Positions 1-10,161 of a stretch of DNA of 33,334 nt are shown piece by piece. How positions within the stretch are numbered: position 1 is the first letter of the stretch; each line of letters opens with the position of its first letter. Under the pieces are notes generated by a model. The model had not been told where the DNA came from. It was given only the letters and a program-made list of their open reading frames with translations, and searched no databases. The position numbers and the translations under genes are program-made. Source of the DNA: Phaeoceros laevis (taxonomy: Eukaryota > Anthocerotophyta > Anthocerotopsida > Notothyladales); the NCBI GenBank assembly GCA_049999765.1, contig JBNGIQ010009216.1, positions 1 to 33,334 on the forward strand. The letters are read 5' to 3'.

Positions 1-2
1 CT

Positions 3-149
3 GCCGTGTTGAAGGGCTCGGCGGCTACGGATTGCGAGGTGTTGGAGTGGAGTAACTCTCAGGGGTTGGCCGTTGGCGACGGTGTAGGTAGTTTTGTGTC
101 GTGTCGGGTGGCTAAGCCTAGGGTTTATGGTGGTTTTGGTTGTGTCTGA
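3..149 (+). other. Unassigned open frame, 3' end of a possible upstream gene
   Basis: The frame starting at base 3 is open for 48 codons and ends at TGA 147-149. It has a balanced composition, with Cys and Trp residues and a Gly/Val-rich stretch, and could be the C-terminal end of something lying left of the window. I do not recognise a family. Bases 150-285 show no gene, no polypurine tract and no recognisable LTR end, so they do not complete the retroelement that follows. Confidence 0.15.
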
Positions 150-285
150 CGGGACGCAAGTCCTGAACGGCAGAGTTAGTCGTAACTAGTGCCCGTTTAG
201 TCTGTTGTTGCTCATATATGAGTCTCTGTGGGAACGAAACCCCTTATACTACGACAGATACGGGGATAAATTCTACCCTAGGTTG

Positions 286-1107
286 CTACAATTGCACAAT
301 CTTGTAGGGCCCCTGGAAATCAGGGGCCAGCTTGTTCTTCCTGTTTAAAGGGGTCCTTACATACATCCAGTCAGAAACAGCAAAAGTGTAGGAAATACCG
401 ACCCCGTGTCTCTGATCATACTCCCTCTTGTTCCTGGCCTGCCTACGAGTCATGGCAGCCACAGCCTCCGAATGCCACTGGTCCAGGTTTCTTGACAGCT
501 GCACCAGGTATTCGGTGAAGACCTCTGGAGACAAGTCTCGAAGCAACAGAATTTGGTCTGAAGGGAATTCCCAAGGGAGCACCATGTCGACACCTCTCAA
601 CAGTTTGTGTAGGCTCACCCCTATGGAAGCATGGGGGAAGCCCCTGTAAGCCATCAAGAAGTCCCCAAGTCCTTGCTCCCAAGAAGACAGATCCTCCCGA
701 CTCGTGGCCGCCTTCAAAGCCGCTATTAAAGTTCTATTAAACCGTTCCACCAGTCCATTCGCCTGCGGGTTATAGGGACTGGTAACAAGGTGCTTGATTT
801 GACATATCCTGAGCACCTCATTCATAGTTCCTTTGAACTTCGTCCCTTGATCGGTTAAAACCATTCTTGGGCACCCTACTCGGTGCAAAATCTCGTCTAG
901 GAAAAACCGGGCAACTGTGGCTACCTTCTTGTCTGGGATCGCCCTTACTTCGATCCACTTTGAGAACCAGTCTTGTGCCACAATCACATACCTATTACCT
1001 CCTTCTGATCTCACAAAGGTGATAAGGTCGATGCAGACCACCAACCAAGGTCCTGCCGGAATCTCTGTTGGGTACAACTCACCGGGAACTTGCAACGGGA
1101 CCTTGGT
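286..1107 (-). pseudogene. Ty3/Gypsy integrase catalytic core and C-terminal region
   Basis: This is an rve-type integrase core, which inserts the cDNA into chromosomes. Numbering from the Met at 1095, the catalytic acidic residues are D23 (in VVCIDL), D82 (in VLTDQG) and E117 (in NGLVERFN). The D82-E117 gap is 34 residues, one fewer than the usual D35E. The C-terminal part ends in a GPYKIV motif typical of the post-core segment and stops at 286. No chromodomain follows. The frame is the same as that of the upstream HHCC segment, and the two are separated only by a TAG at 1108-1110, so they were once one polyprotein. Confidence 0.9.
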
Positions 1108-1110
1108 CTA

Positions 1111-2379
1111 TTGGCAAGAATGACATCTCTGAACAACTTCTTTCACTAAGTAGGTCAGCCCGGGCCACCAAAAAGCAGTATTCAACGCTGCCACCAGTTT
1201 GTTGATACCTGTGTGTCCCCACGTATGCGCTTCTCTTACCAAGGTTGGCCTTGCCTCCACTGGGGGCACCACTAGCCAGCTTGATGACCTGGATCTATTA
1301 TGTAGCAGCAAACCTCTTGCCTGATCCCAGGCGTAAGACTTGGCCCTGGCCCTGATCTGAGTTCGTCGTGGAACTAAAAAATTAACGGGTAGCTCCTTTG
1401 TCCTCAGAAAATGCAAGAAGACCCCGTCTTGGGCAGCATCCACAGGAATGTTTCCCTGGCAGCCCTCACACACCCATAGTCCCTCTGGTACTCCTAGGTC
1501 CTCGTAATCTTCTTCTCCATGCAAGCACTTCACACACTCAAATTCTTGGCAGTCACCACACATGAGGTGGGTGATTTCAGCTCTGCATCTCCGGCATCCC
1601 ATCTCCAGATGCCCTGAACTGAACAACGGCGACGGATATGGAAACTTAGACAAGTCTAAACTCCAGGAACTGGATCCCGAAATTGTTGGCCCAGTTGTCG
1701 CCTCCTCCACACTCTCCAGCCCATCATCATCAACCATTGGCGCTGGGAGTGGAACTGGTGCGATCAAAGTCTCTGGCCATTGGGCAATGTCCTCTGCCTC
1801 CAAATCTACAGTTTCAGAATCACTTGCAGTGTCCCCGTGCAAACTGCCATCGGGACTGAGACCTTGAACTGCCATCATGTTTAGCTTGGCCCCCTGGCCT
1901 CGTTCAAATTGTGGAGGGCCAGATCCTGTCCTGCCCTTGGCCCTTCTTTGCAGGTCAGCTAAATATTTTTCCTTGGCCTCCTGTCCAGACCCCGTTGCTA
2001 TGGATGACTGGGCCACCACTCCTCCCTTCTCTCGTAAAAAGTCCAAATATTGCTTCTTCCGATGGGCTTGCATCTGATGATTGATATGCTGTTGTTGAGA
2101 TTCAGACACCATCAAGGTCTTACCCTTAAAACCTGCCTTTGACTGGGGCTCCTCGGAATGTTGCCCGCCCTTCCCACCTTTCATGGGCAGGCTGGGAACA
2201 CTAGGCCCTCCCTCATAGTTGTCCATGTGTCCTGCCAAAAAACTGGGCTCCAAAGTTACTGGGTCCACTAATAACCGCAAGTATTCCTGCTGCAAGTCTA
2301 GCTTTGCCAGAGACTTTCCTGACACCTTGAGCTGGTAGGCTTCCCACCTTGCCAACTCTGCGTTTTCTTCTCCCGACAA
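1111..2379 (-). pseudogene. RNase H-integrase linker with PHD-like eight-Cys finger, plus integrase HHCC domain
   Basis: This 423-codon open frame ends at TAG 1108-1110. Residues 1-250 are a low-complexity, charged, Gln/Ser/Pro-rich segment without a known domain. Residues 262-307 hold four Cys pairs (C262/C265, C274/C277, C282/C285, C304/C307) spaced 2-8-2-4-2-18-2 with a WVCEGC ending, a PHD/RING-like zinc pattern in which Cys stands where PHD has His. Residues 385-422 are the integrase N-terminal zinc domain (H385, H389, C419, C422). Between RNase H and integrase most Ty3 elements have only a short tether, so the roughly 300-residue insert is unusual. The PHD call rests on spacing only. 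Confidence 0.75.
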
Positions 2380-2429
2380 AACCTAGTGTTGCCATGAGTA
2401 TGCCTTCCCTTGGGTTTCCAGTGTATAGC

Positions 2430-2963
2430 ACAACCGCTGCAGCACCTCTTCTGGAATACGCTCACTCTCTAGACTATCCAAAGTTGCAACCAGGTTAAGG
2501 AAAAAGCTGGCATCTTGCTGTTCCAGTCAGGACAGAGTATCTGCCGTCTTGTGATGCAGGCCACGTTTATAGACAATAGAAAAATGGTAGCACATAAGTT
2601 TGATAGCCCACCTGGCTAAACGACCCTACACATCCCTATCATTCATAAGCCATCGGAGAGCCACGTGATCTGTTTTGACAGTGAACGTCACCCCGTATAG
2701 ATAGGGCCTAAAGAACTTTATGCCGAAGACTACTGCAAAGCACTCCCCCTCGGTGGCGCTGTAATTACGCTCAGCTTTGTTTAGCTTCTTTGACGCATAC
2801 CCCAGGATGCCTTCCCCTACTACCTCACCATTTGCTGCAAACGTCCTCTGAGTTAGCACTGCCCCTATGGCCCTGGGACTCCAGTCCGTAGCCAGTAAAA
2901 AGGCTTAGTAAAATCCACACGCGCTAGCAAAGGAGCCTTTGTCAGAATCTCCTTCAACAGAGC
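2430..2963 (-). pseudogene. Ty3/Gypsy RNase H domain
   Basis: The minus-strand translation gives an RNase H-like domain, which degrades the RNA strand of the replication hybrid. Visible are the ATDWSP segment, GYASKKLNKAERNY, ATEGECFAVVFG and KTDHVALRWL, carrying the usual acidic catalytic residues in order. The best open stretch is 2626-2859. On both sides the homologous sequence continues but is interrupted by in-frame stops and at least one frameshift. The domain follows the RT connection region and precedes the finger-bearing linker. Confidence 0.8.
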
Positions 2964-4100
2964 CTAGGCCTTGTCTGCTTCTTGGGTCCAAACCCATGGT
3001 TGTCCCTTGCGTAGGAGATCAGATAGCACAGCTGCTTCAGAAGCAAACATCGGCATAAAACGGCGATATTGAACATATATACCTAAAGCGCTCTTCACCC
3101 CTGCTGGCCCTGTGGGCACCTCCAATTTGTTGATAGCCTCCACCTTCCTGGGACCTGGCAAAATGCCTTGCTTTGTTACCTTGAAATCGAGATAGATGAG
3201 CTCCTCCATCATAAGCTTACATTTGGCCTCCTTAGCCGAGGCCGATGCTGTCTCAAGCAAAGTTAGTGCTCTATCCAGGACTTCCAAACACAAAGGTACT
3301 GTGTGTGATGGACTATGATATCATCAAGGTACGGGCTAACATGCGGGAACAGAGACTTAAGCAATTGTGATATAAACCTTTGAAACGTTGAAGGAGCGTT
3401 TGCCAGCCCGAAGGGCATTCGCGTCCACTCCCAGTGGCCGCTGCTGGTCGAGAAAGCTGTTTTCTCCCGGGAACTCTTCTCAAGAGGTATCTGCCAATAG
3501 GCAGCCCGAAGGTCAATCAGACAAAAAACTTTGGACTCACCTAGCAGATCGAGCATCGAATCAATAGTTGGCATCGGGAACGTGTCCCGCTTGGTGATTT
3601 TATTTAACTCCCGGTAGTCCACGCAAAACCGCCATGAAAATCCGTCAGGTTTCAAAACCACCACTGCCGATGCTGACCACGGAGATGCTGAAGGTTGAAA
3701 GGCTCCCAACGCCAGCATCTCCTGAACTTCTTTCTCAATCACAGCCATTTCCATCTGGCTATAGCGATACATTGGGATATGTATCAGCCTATGATTGCCC
3801 GTATCTATGAAATGCTCACATAAATCCATGCAAGGCAGCCTCATGGGGTCAACTTCAAAAACCACCTTATGCCTGGTGAGCACTTCAATGGTTGCCTGCT
3901 TCTCAGCTGGAGTCATCTGTGTCTCAAATGTCATATTGAAAGGAAAAGGGGTGGCTGCAACACCCGCCATCCTGACTGCCTGTTCAATCATGAATGGTGA
4001 AGGCCTCGGCAGCCCAAAGGCCCCCAGCTCTTCCACCGTCGAACTGGACGACTCCCCCCCCCTGGACCTCCCTTCGCTCCCATGCATTCCCATGGTTTTG
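2964..4100 (-). pseudogene. Ty3/Gypsy reverse transcriptase
   Basis: The RT copies the element RNA into DNA. The fingers/palm region reads FCVDYRELNKI, then CLIDLRAAYWQI (motif A Asp), then RMPFGLANAPSTFQ (motif B), then the YLDD box at 3320-3331. The thumb/connection continues in another frame from about 3293 to 2964, so there is a frameshift just after the YLDD box, and a stop (TAG) lies at the RNase H junction. All catalytic Asp residues of the palm are present. The frame upstream of about 4100 differs from that of the acidic spacer, giving a further frameshift. Confidence 0.92.
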
Positions 4101-5406
4101 ACCAGCCGGATAAAAAAAAACTGCCGAGTTCCCACTGGACGTCCACCCCACCACCAATGGAGGGTGCCAGATGGCCGCCGGCCATACTGTCTCTGCAGGC
4201 ATAGTACCTTCCTGATCCTCATACTCCTCCCCCATTTCAAACAGCAAGTCCAGCCCTCCATCCAGTGGATCTGATTCACCCATCTTATCCCGGACTGCCA
4301 TTTCCAGGGTATGCAAAAATCTTTCCATCCTTCCCTCCTGGCCTGGCACAGGTAGATGTCGTCGAGGGAACACCTGGCTGATAACCTCCTCAGTAGCCGA
4401 AATGTACCCCTAACCAGTCCACTGCCAAGAGTCCCAGGGGATGGGACTTGTAGTGTCCCACCACACTGGGTCATCATGTTGTAGAAAATACTGGACTGCT
4501 CCTCGACTTGTATAAAAACCTGAATCCTGAGTGTAGGAGCATCGGCCTTTCCAAGCAGCTGGACCAAACTGAATACATGACTCAGTCCTAGGCATGGTTG
4601 GGGCCCGCTGAGGTTGGGAGACCAAAAATGGGTCCCCCAACTCCAGCCATTCTGAAACTCGGTCAGACCCTTCATATCCTGAAGAGGTTGTGGAGCCATT
4701 CAGATCCACACTCGCAGAATCCCTCTTGCCTGCCAGAGTCAAACCCCCCCAAGTATCTTCCATGCTCCCAAACTCATCCGACTCACTTAAGCATTCTAAG
4801 AACCGAGAGATGACCGAGTCATCTACTTCCCAGTTGACAGCTTCCTGCTGTAGTTCCTCTTCTACATGAGTCATTAGAAGACCCCCATCATGATCCACAG
4901 GCACATTGCCCGCCCTTCCCAGCTCCGAAGATAGGAGTGCCGCCTGAGCTAGAGTAGCTGAGCAGGGACCCGACTGAGAGAGCTCACTGGCAAAGGATTC
5001 CGTGGGAAAGAATTCTCCCCAGGCTAGCCCACCCGTGAGAAAAGGGGTGGGACACACATCTAATGCAGGATCAAATTCCTGCCGATGCAATGTGGAAAAG
5101 CCAAAGGGCAGGACCATTGGTAGAGAGGGACTACGCAATGTAGAAAGAACCTCCACAGTGTCGTCACTGCCACTGGTGTCAGGGTCAAACCCTACAGACT
5201 CAGCATCCTCCAACTCTGGAAGGCTATCACCACTGTCAGAATCACGGAATGGATGGGGTAGAGCTGCCACCTGCTCTGGGTTAGAAGGGAAGCCCACCCA
5301 TTCTTCAGATTCCACAAGCTCACATCGACGAAAGAACTGTAGAGGGGACTTACAAGCCTTTCGTATGTCCAAAGGAACTTTCTTACATGCAATGTAATCA
5401 TCCCCT
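3984..5406 (-). pseudogene. Acidic spacer between protease and RT of the Ty3/Gypsy element
   Basis: The segment 5406-4410 is open for about 330 codons, and 4373-3984 continues in a similar style after a stop and a frameshift. It is rich in Asp, Glu, Ser and Pro (for example DSDSGDSLPELEDAES and EMGEEYEDQEG) and has no zinc knuckle or enzyme motif. Before the SINE-like insertion at 5407-5698 it read straight on from the protease, since the same GDDYI codons occur at both insertion edges. Most Ty3/Gypsy polyproteins have far fewer residues here. I cannot assign a function, and it could be a fast-evolving linker. Confidence 0.6.
5391..5406. repeat. Left target-site duplication of the SINE-like insertion
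   Basis: AATGTAATCATCCCCT here is repeated exactly at 5699-5714. The 16-bp length fits target-primed (LINE-driven) insertion, not a DNA transposon. Confidence 0.85.
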
Positions 5407-5698
5407 TTGTCCCCTTGAGGACATCCAAGTGGTTGGGTCTTGGGCCTTCCAAAGTGGAGACCCGGGTTCAATCCCTTAGTGCTTCTCGATTGGAAGTCAC
5501 TATGAAGCGAGACCGAAACGAAGCGAGACCACAAAAGCGAGACCAAAACGAAGCGAGATCACAGAAGCGTTGCTACCGGTCAAGGAAAAGTACGGATCTT
5601 CTGATCAAGGAAAAGTACGGATTAGTAGCATTGTAACAGCGTAGCTCCACGATTATGGAGCTTTGATATATAAAGAGCCGTGCCATTATCGCCAAAAG
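5407..5698 (+). mobile_element. SINE-like tRNA-derived insertion inside the Ty3/Gypsy element
   Basis: This 292-bp segment is flanked by perfect 16-bp direct repeats and is absent from the reconstructed protease-to-RT frame. Its left end resembles a tRNA head: an A-box-like CCAAGTGGTTGG near 5428, and a B box GGTTCAATCCC at 5465-5475 preceded by GAGACCCG. The spacing of about 35 bp is right for a pol III internal promoter, and the A-box context resembles tRNA-Ser/Leu. The body contains short internal repeats (AAGCGAGACC several times, and CAAGGAAAAGTACGGAT twice). The 3' end has no long poly(A). The insertion is on the opposite strand to the host element and post-dates it. Confidence 0.75.
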
Positions 5699-5714
5699 AA
5701 TGTAATCATCCCCT
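5699..5714. repeat. Right target-site duplication of the SINE-like insertion
   Basis: Exact second copy of the 16-bp sequence at 5391-5406. Its first bases fall inside the protease C-terminal coding region. Confidence 0.85.
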
Positions 5715-6258
5715 GGCACTGGCAGGCATTTTGCCAGCCGCATCGAATGATCATTGACATCCAAGGCCGCCTTTCTAGGCATAAGCACATCCATGCCCAA
5801 GAGCATTTCATATCCCCCCTGCGGTGCAATATAAAAATTCACCAAGCAGATCACACCGCCAATATCCACTGGAAGCTGAGGAAGCTCCCCTTGTGAATGC
5901 ACAGAATGGGAGGACGCTGACGTAAAACACTTGTTTGTTGGTTGCACGGCATCCTGTAAGTTCAGCTTCAGCACCGAGGCAACTGTTAACACCGATATGG
6001 TGGCTCCCGTATCCACCAAACAGTCGATGCCGTGACCCATAATGTCCCCCTTGACATATGCTGTGTAATACGGAGAGTAGACAATGCCCGGTAGTGGCTT
6101 AGCTTGTGGATCATAAGCAGCCAAGAAGGCCGAGCTACTGAAAACCGTGTCCAATGCATTCTTCCCACTCGGGGTGTTGGCCACACTGGTCAGAAACTCC
6201 TGAAGGGTAGCCTGCGTATCCTCGTGTGTGCTGGACAATCGAGAGGACCCAGGTGTGG
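5699..6258 (-). pseudogene. Ty3/Gypsy aspartic protease domain
   Basis: This is a retropepsin-type protease that matures the polyprotein. Counting from the Met at 6238, D76-T-G-A is the active-site motif (in CLVDTGATISVL), followed by the flap and a LLGMDVL segment typical of the family's second conserved block. The authentic domain runs into the SINE insertion at 5698; codons read beyond that belong to the insertion, not to the protease. An in-frame stop lies just upstream near 6259-6261, between the gag tail and the protease. Confidence 0.85.
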
Positions 6259-6329
6259 GCTAGAGTAGGCCCTTGGAGCCCGGGGCCTGCACCTGGCGAA
6301 CTCGCCCGTCTTTGACTTGTACCCAAGTC

Positions 6330-7968
6330 TGGCGGGCATCAAAGTGCTCCACCCCAGCCAACAACTGGCGTAAACATGCCTGCCTGGAAGATTCCTCCGA
6401 ACCCGTTTCTGAAACAGGCCAAGTGCAGAAACTCTGCCCACCAGATTGTCCTCCTGCCCAGCGTACTCCACTACCACCTCTTCTAAGACATTCTGCAACA
6501 TAAACACCCCCTCCTCCATGTCTTCATCGACACAAAATTGACCAATATCTTCATCTGTATCCTGCACAAAACGCCCGGCCCCTGCTGGTGGGGTTGGTCC
6601 AGGCTTTGGACAGTCCCGAGCGAAATGCCCCAGCTCGTTGCATTTACGACATCGAATTTCGGACAGTGGCTTACGAGAAGGAAACTGGGTGGGCGCCGCA
6701 CTCTTGGCCACTACCTGGCCCAGACCCGTCACTCGCTTGTGCAGCTCCTCCAGCTGTTTGGTGATCTGCTGCATAGCCGAGGAGGAGGGCTCTGCCTCCT
6801 TGTCTTTGCCCCCTCCTCCTTTAGAGGACTTGTCCGACCTACCGGCAACCTCAGTCTTGGTACCCTCCTTTGACGACTGAACAGGTCCCTTGTCCTTCCT
6901 CTCAGCTTGGACGTCTAGCTCGATTTCCACCGCCCACTCCACAGCTTGCGCAAAAGTGTTTGGGCGAGCAGAGCTTAAATGTTTCTGGACAGATCGATTG
7001 GATAAACCTTTGATTAGTTGACGAATTACCTCCTTTGAATCAACCTCCAGACCCAACTGCTGAGCAGAATGCAAGACAGAGTCACTATAGGAGTAGATTG
7101 ACTCATGTTGGCGCTGAGTTCTGCCCTCAAACATCTGCCGTAGATGGAAAACGTCCTTCACGATGAATCGATTCTCAAACTCCGTCCAAAAAGCATGCCA
7201 TCCAGCAGCATCTCCTGATGGGTGATCCCGGAAATAAGGCAGTTGATTGCTGAACCAGCGAGATGCCGGCAATTCCAGACTCAGGGCCACCCAGGCATAT
7301 GCTTGTTCAAACGTCCATTTGTTCATCAAAACAGCTGAGGAGAGGTGACCCAACCAAAATTCCGCATCATCCAACACTGTGGTTGGTTTAGCTGCTGAAA
7401 ATTTAGACAGCTTGACTGTTCGCTTAGGCTCCCCGAGAACCGACCCATTAGCCGCCGGCATCATGAAAGGCACCACCTTGGTAGGCCAGGACAGCCCCCG
7501 CCACACACGACCTGCAGACACCAATGTACCACCCCCCGGCTGATACGAGCTACCCCCGGCTTGGTTGCCCCCGGAAGGAGCAGTCTGAGATTGGGTACTC
7601 GGCCGATGTCGGGGTGGACACCGGTACCCCCGATCTTCCTCCCCCATGGGTCGGGTAAATTGGTGGAGCCGACCTGGCGGGGCCCTGAGGAAATCCTCCT
7701 CCCGCCTGCGAATACGACCTCCCCGGAGCAGCCTTCGGGTCCCTTCCCCGTCCCCCTGTGTTGATTCCCGTATCTTGGAAGGCCGGCCTCGGCGCACCCC
7801 ACCCGTCGCTGCTTGAAACGTGACCGAGGGGCCTGTGCTTGGTATCGGATTACCTTGGGAAAAACGCCCTGGGTCCGGTGCTAAACCCCCCAGATTGAGG
7901 GGCACCCGACCCTGCTCCCAATCCTGCGGACACCCCCGTTGATCCTGGAATCCCCCCCACAGGTGCAA
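6330..7968 (-). pseudogene. Ty3/Gypsy gag: capsid region and CCHC zinc knuckle
   Basis: Gag forms the particle and binds the element RNA. In the frame opening at 7968, residues about 195-350 match the retrotransposon gag capsid style (WFSNQLPYF, FWTEFENRF, RQLIKGLSNRSVQKHL). The CCHC knuckle is C440-x2-C443-x4-H448-x4-C453, after a Lys/Ser-rich linker and a short coiled-coil-like stretch. The reading frame shifts near residue 515, after which the correct continuation lies in the protease frame. The first 160 residues are Gly/Arg/Pro-rich and may be partly out of frame. Confidence 0.85.
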
Positions 7969-9090
7969 CCTGCTCCGCAGCTTTAGCTTGCAACATTGTC
8001 TGCATAATTTGGAACGCCATGGTGAAGTTCATCCACTCTTCTGACGTAATGACCACCTGACCATCCGCATTGACACCAGGCTGCAACATTCCGAGGTCTG
8101 GTAATGGGTTTCCAGGCGCCAGCCCTGCCATATTCACTCCATTGTGGCCAGGCACCCGAACTGGGCCTTCTCCTCTCGGCACACCTAAAGCCGGGCCTGG
8201 AACGGCCTCTCCCAGCGGATGATCAGAAGCCCCCGGACCTGGAGGAGCATCCCATGGATNNNNNNNNNNNNNNNNNNNNNNNNNNNNNNNNNNNNNNNNN
8301 NNNNNNNNNNNNNNNNNNNNNNNNNNNNNNNNNNNNNNNNNNNNNNNNNNNNNNNNNNNGCCCGCCAGTCTTCTCCTGGAGATGTCGATCACCCCTGGCG
8401 CCATGGCATGGTATCAGCCGCCAGGGGGCCCTTGTCCCCCTCCATCTCCCCCCCTGAGACGTCTGGAGGAGGGTCAATTGGTCCAAACTCCGCCCGTCCA
8501 TCCTGGGCGGAAAACGACGTCCTTCCCGCAGGAGGGATCGGTGACGACCGCTGATGCAGATCCTCCATTCCTCTATCAGCCCGGTAATTCACCGCCCCTT
8601 CCAGCGTCCACGCTTCTATCAGCCCCACTCGCAAGTCCCGACTTGAAGTGTCGTCCCCACTGTCTGCGAAACGTGCCAGCAAAGAAAGGTCCTCGCTTGT
8701 TCCCGACGGCGCCGATCGCAAGGGTGTGAATGTCGAGCTCTCGTCCTCCGAGTCACAAATTGAAGACCACCGTCTTCGCGCCGGATTTCCTACAGATGCG
8801 GCCGTGGCACTCAACCCCTCCGCCTAGTCCCACACCATCCCCTTGGTTGGAACTGACTCCCCTTCTGAAGTTGCCTCCGATGAATGGGAGCCTTCCTGGT
8901 TTCTTCTCCTCTCGGATCGCAGCAGCTCCGCCCGACTTGCTTCGGCAGCGAACACTCTCCGTCTCCAAGCCACCGCCTCACTCAACAGAGTCTCCTCCTC
9001 CTCCCCTTGACGTGGGACAGCGTCAAGGTTCGCACCCTTCCGGCCAGCTAACTCTCCTTGGCAATCAAATCTGCATGCCCCCAGACCCAA
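7850..9090 (-). pseudogene. N-terminal gag region, broken, contains assembly gap
   Basis: Two open stretches in one frame (9090-8827 and 8823-8389) are separated by a single TAG at 8824-8826. They encode an Arg/Glu-rich segment (EEEETLLSEAVAWRRR) followed by a Ser/Asp-rich one. A further frame, 8404-7850, continues across the N gap and reads into a Gly/Pro-rich region (ITSEEWMNFTMAFQIMQTM). The frame changes and the gap make the true protein path uncertain. The position between primer site and capsid suggests gag matrix-like sequence, but no domain is recognisable. Confidence 0.5.
8260..8359. other. Assembly gap (100 N)
   Basis: One hundred consecutive N. The round number suggests a placeholder of unknown true size. 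It lies inside the gag N-terminal region, so frame continuity across it cannot be judged. Confidence 0.99.
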
Positions 9091-9383
9091 CCTCTCCGTT
9101 GCTCCCCACCCGCCTGACTACCGGTGATACACAATGGAAGCCCAGGGCCGATCCGTTAGCACGCAATTGCAAGGGTCCCGGCCATCAGCCGCCCAGGTGT
9201 CTAACAGGTCACTGATCGCCCCTAGCAACTCTACTACCATCGGAGCGGAAAGCAAATGAATGTGGTTGTGGAGGAAGCAAAAATTACTGCTACGTGTTCC
9301 GCCATATCACTACCTCACCTCGATCTCCTAAGGATGTGTGGAAACTCCCGCCCAGCATCTCTCCACCAACACACAATCAAGGG

Positions 9384-9689
9384 TCATGTTGCGTCCGCCG
9401 CCAAGTTGGTCAGGAGCTCCCAGATCGCCTCCTCCAAAGCATCCGCTGTGGGCGCTACGATCAATCGATAGACATCGTGCAAAACGCACCACACCGCTGC
9501 CAAGTGTTCCGGCATCTTCTCCGCTTGCCGATCCGATGCCCGCTCCAAACCCCGGCAGATCTTGGTCAGGCGGTCACCCTCTCCTTTCACCCAACTCGTG
9601 TGCCCTCTCCGCAGCCCTTCTCGCCAGATCTGAGCGCCAGCATCCCACCGCTCTTGCATGCACCAGCACAGGGCGTAAGAAAGCAACAC
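9384..9689 (-). other. Leader open frame of the retroelement
   Basis: This 101-codon open frame lies between the primer-binding site and gag. Its composition looks protein-like (Trp, Cys and charged residues, amphipathic stretches such as DALEEAIWELLTNLA), and it could be the most N-terminal piece of a degraded gag polyprotein or leader sequence. No family is recognised. The rest of 9091-10090 shows no supportable gene. Confidence 0.25.
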
Positions 9690-10090
9690 AACCAGACGGA
9701 AATAGGCTCCCGGCCTGCCCCCAAGGCCGCGACGTTTTCACGCCCCACAAACCTCCAGCACAACGCTTGTCCGACCGTCCTCTCGACCTTACCACGTACT
9801 TTTGGGTGCTTCACCGTGCCGACACCCTCACGCTCCCAAAAAACAAAGGACGGTCATGTTGAAACCCACCGCAACGGATCTCGCTAGCTACGACATCAAC
9901 CTCCCTCGCCCGGTACCTTCCAAGAGCGTACCACACGGCCGTCATAGATTAGACCAACAAATCACAAGAAAACCAAAATTGTACCAAACTAGTGTTCCGT
10001 CTCTCGGCCGATCCCTGGCTCCGTCCTCGCATGCACTCGATCCGTCCTTCTACTCACAAGCCACTACGGACTGGGCATTCAATCAACCAA

Positions 10091-10104
10091 GGGCTCTGAT
10101 ACCA
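10091..10104 (-). promoter_or_regulatory. Primer-binding site for initiator Met-tRNA
   Basis: The minus strand reads TGGTATCAGAGCC, complementary to the 3' end of plant initiator tRNA-Met and the standard minus-strand primer of plant Ty3/Gypsy and Ty1/Copia elements. It sits 5' of gag on the coding strand. The LTR end proposed here is 57 bp away, farther than the usual few bases. Confidence 0.88.
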
Positions 10105-10161
10105 ATCGACAATGTGTACTAAAGGCCTCAAACCATCAAATCTATCCCGTTAAGCACCAAT

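Noticed and set aside
1-285. 3' LTR of the Ty3/Gypsy element
   Set aside because: No similarity to 10162-10713 and no polypurine tract is visible, so no LTR is called here.
286-700. Chromodomain after the integrase core
   Set aside because: The frame stops soon after the GPYKIV segment, with no aromatic-cage pattern.
5411-5480. Possible tRNA gene
   Set aside because: The A/B boxes are present but the full cloverleaf with acceptor stem and anticodon arm is not. The 16-bp duplications show it is the head of a SINE-like insertion.
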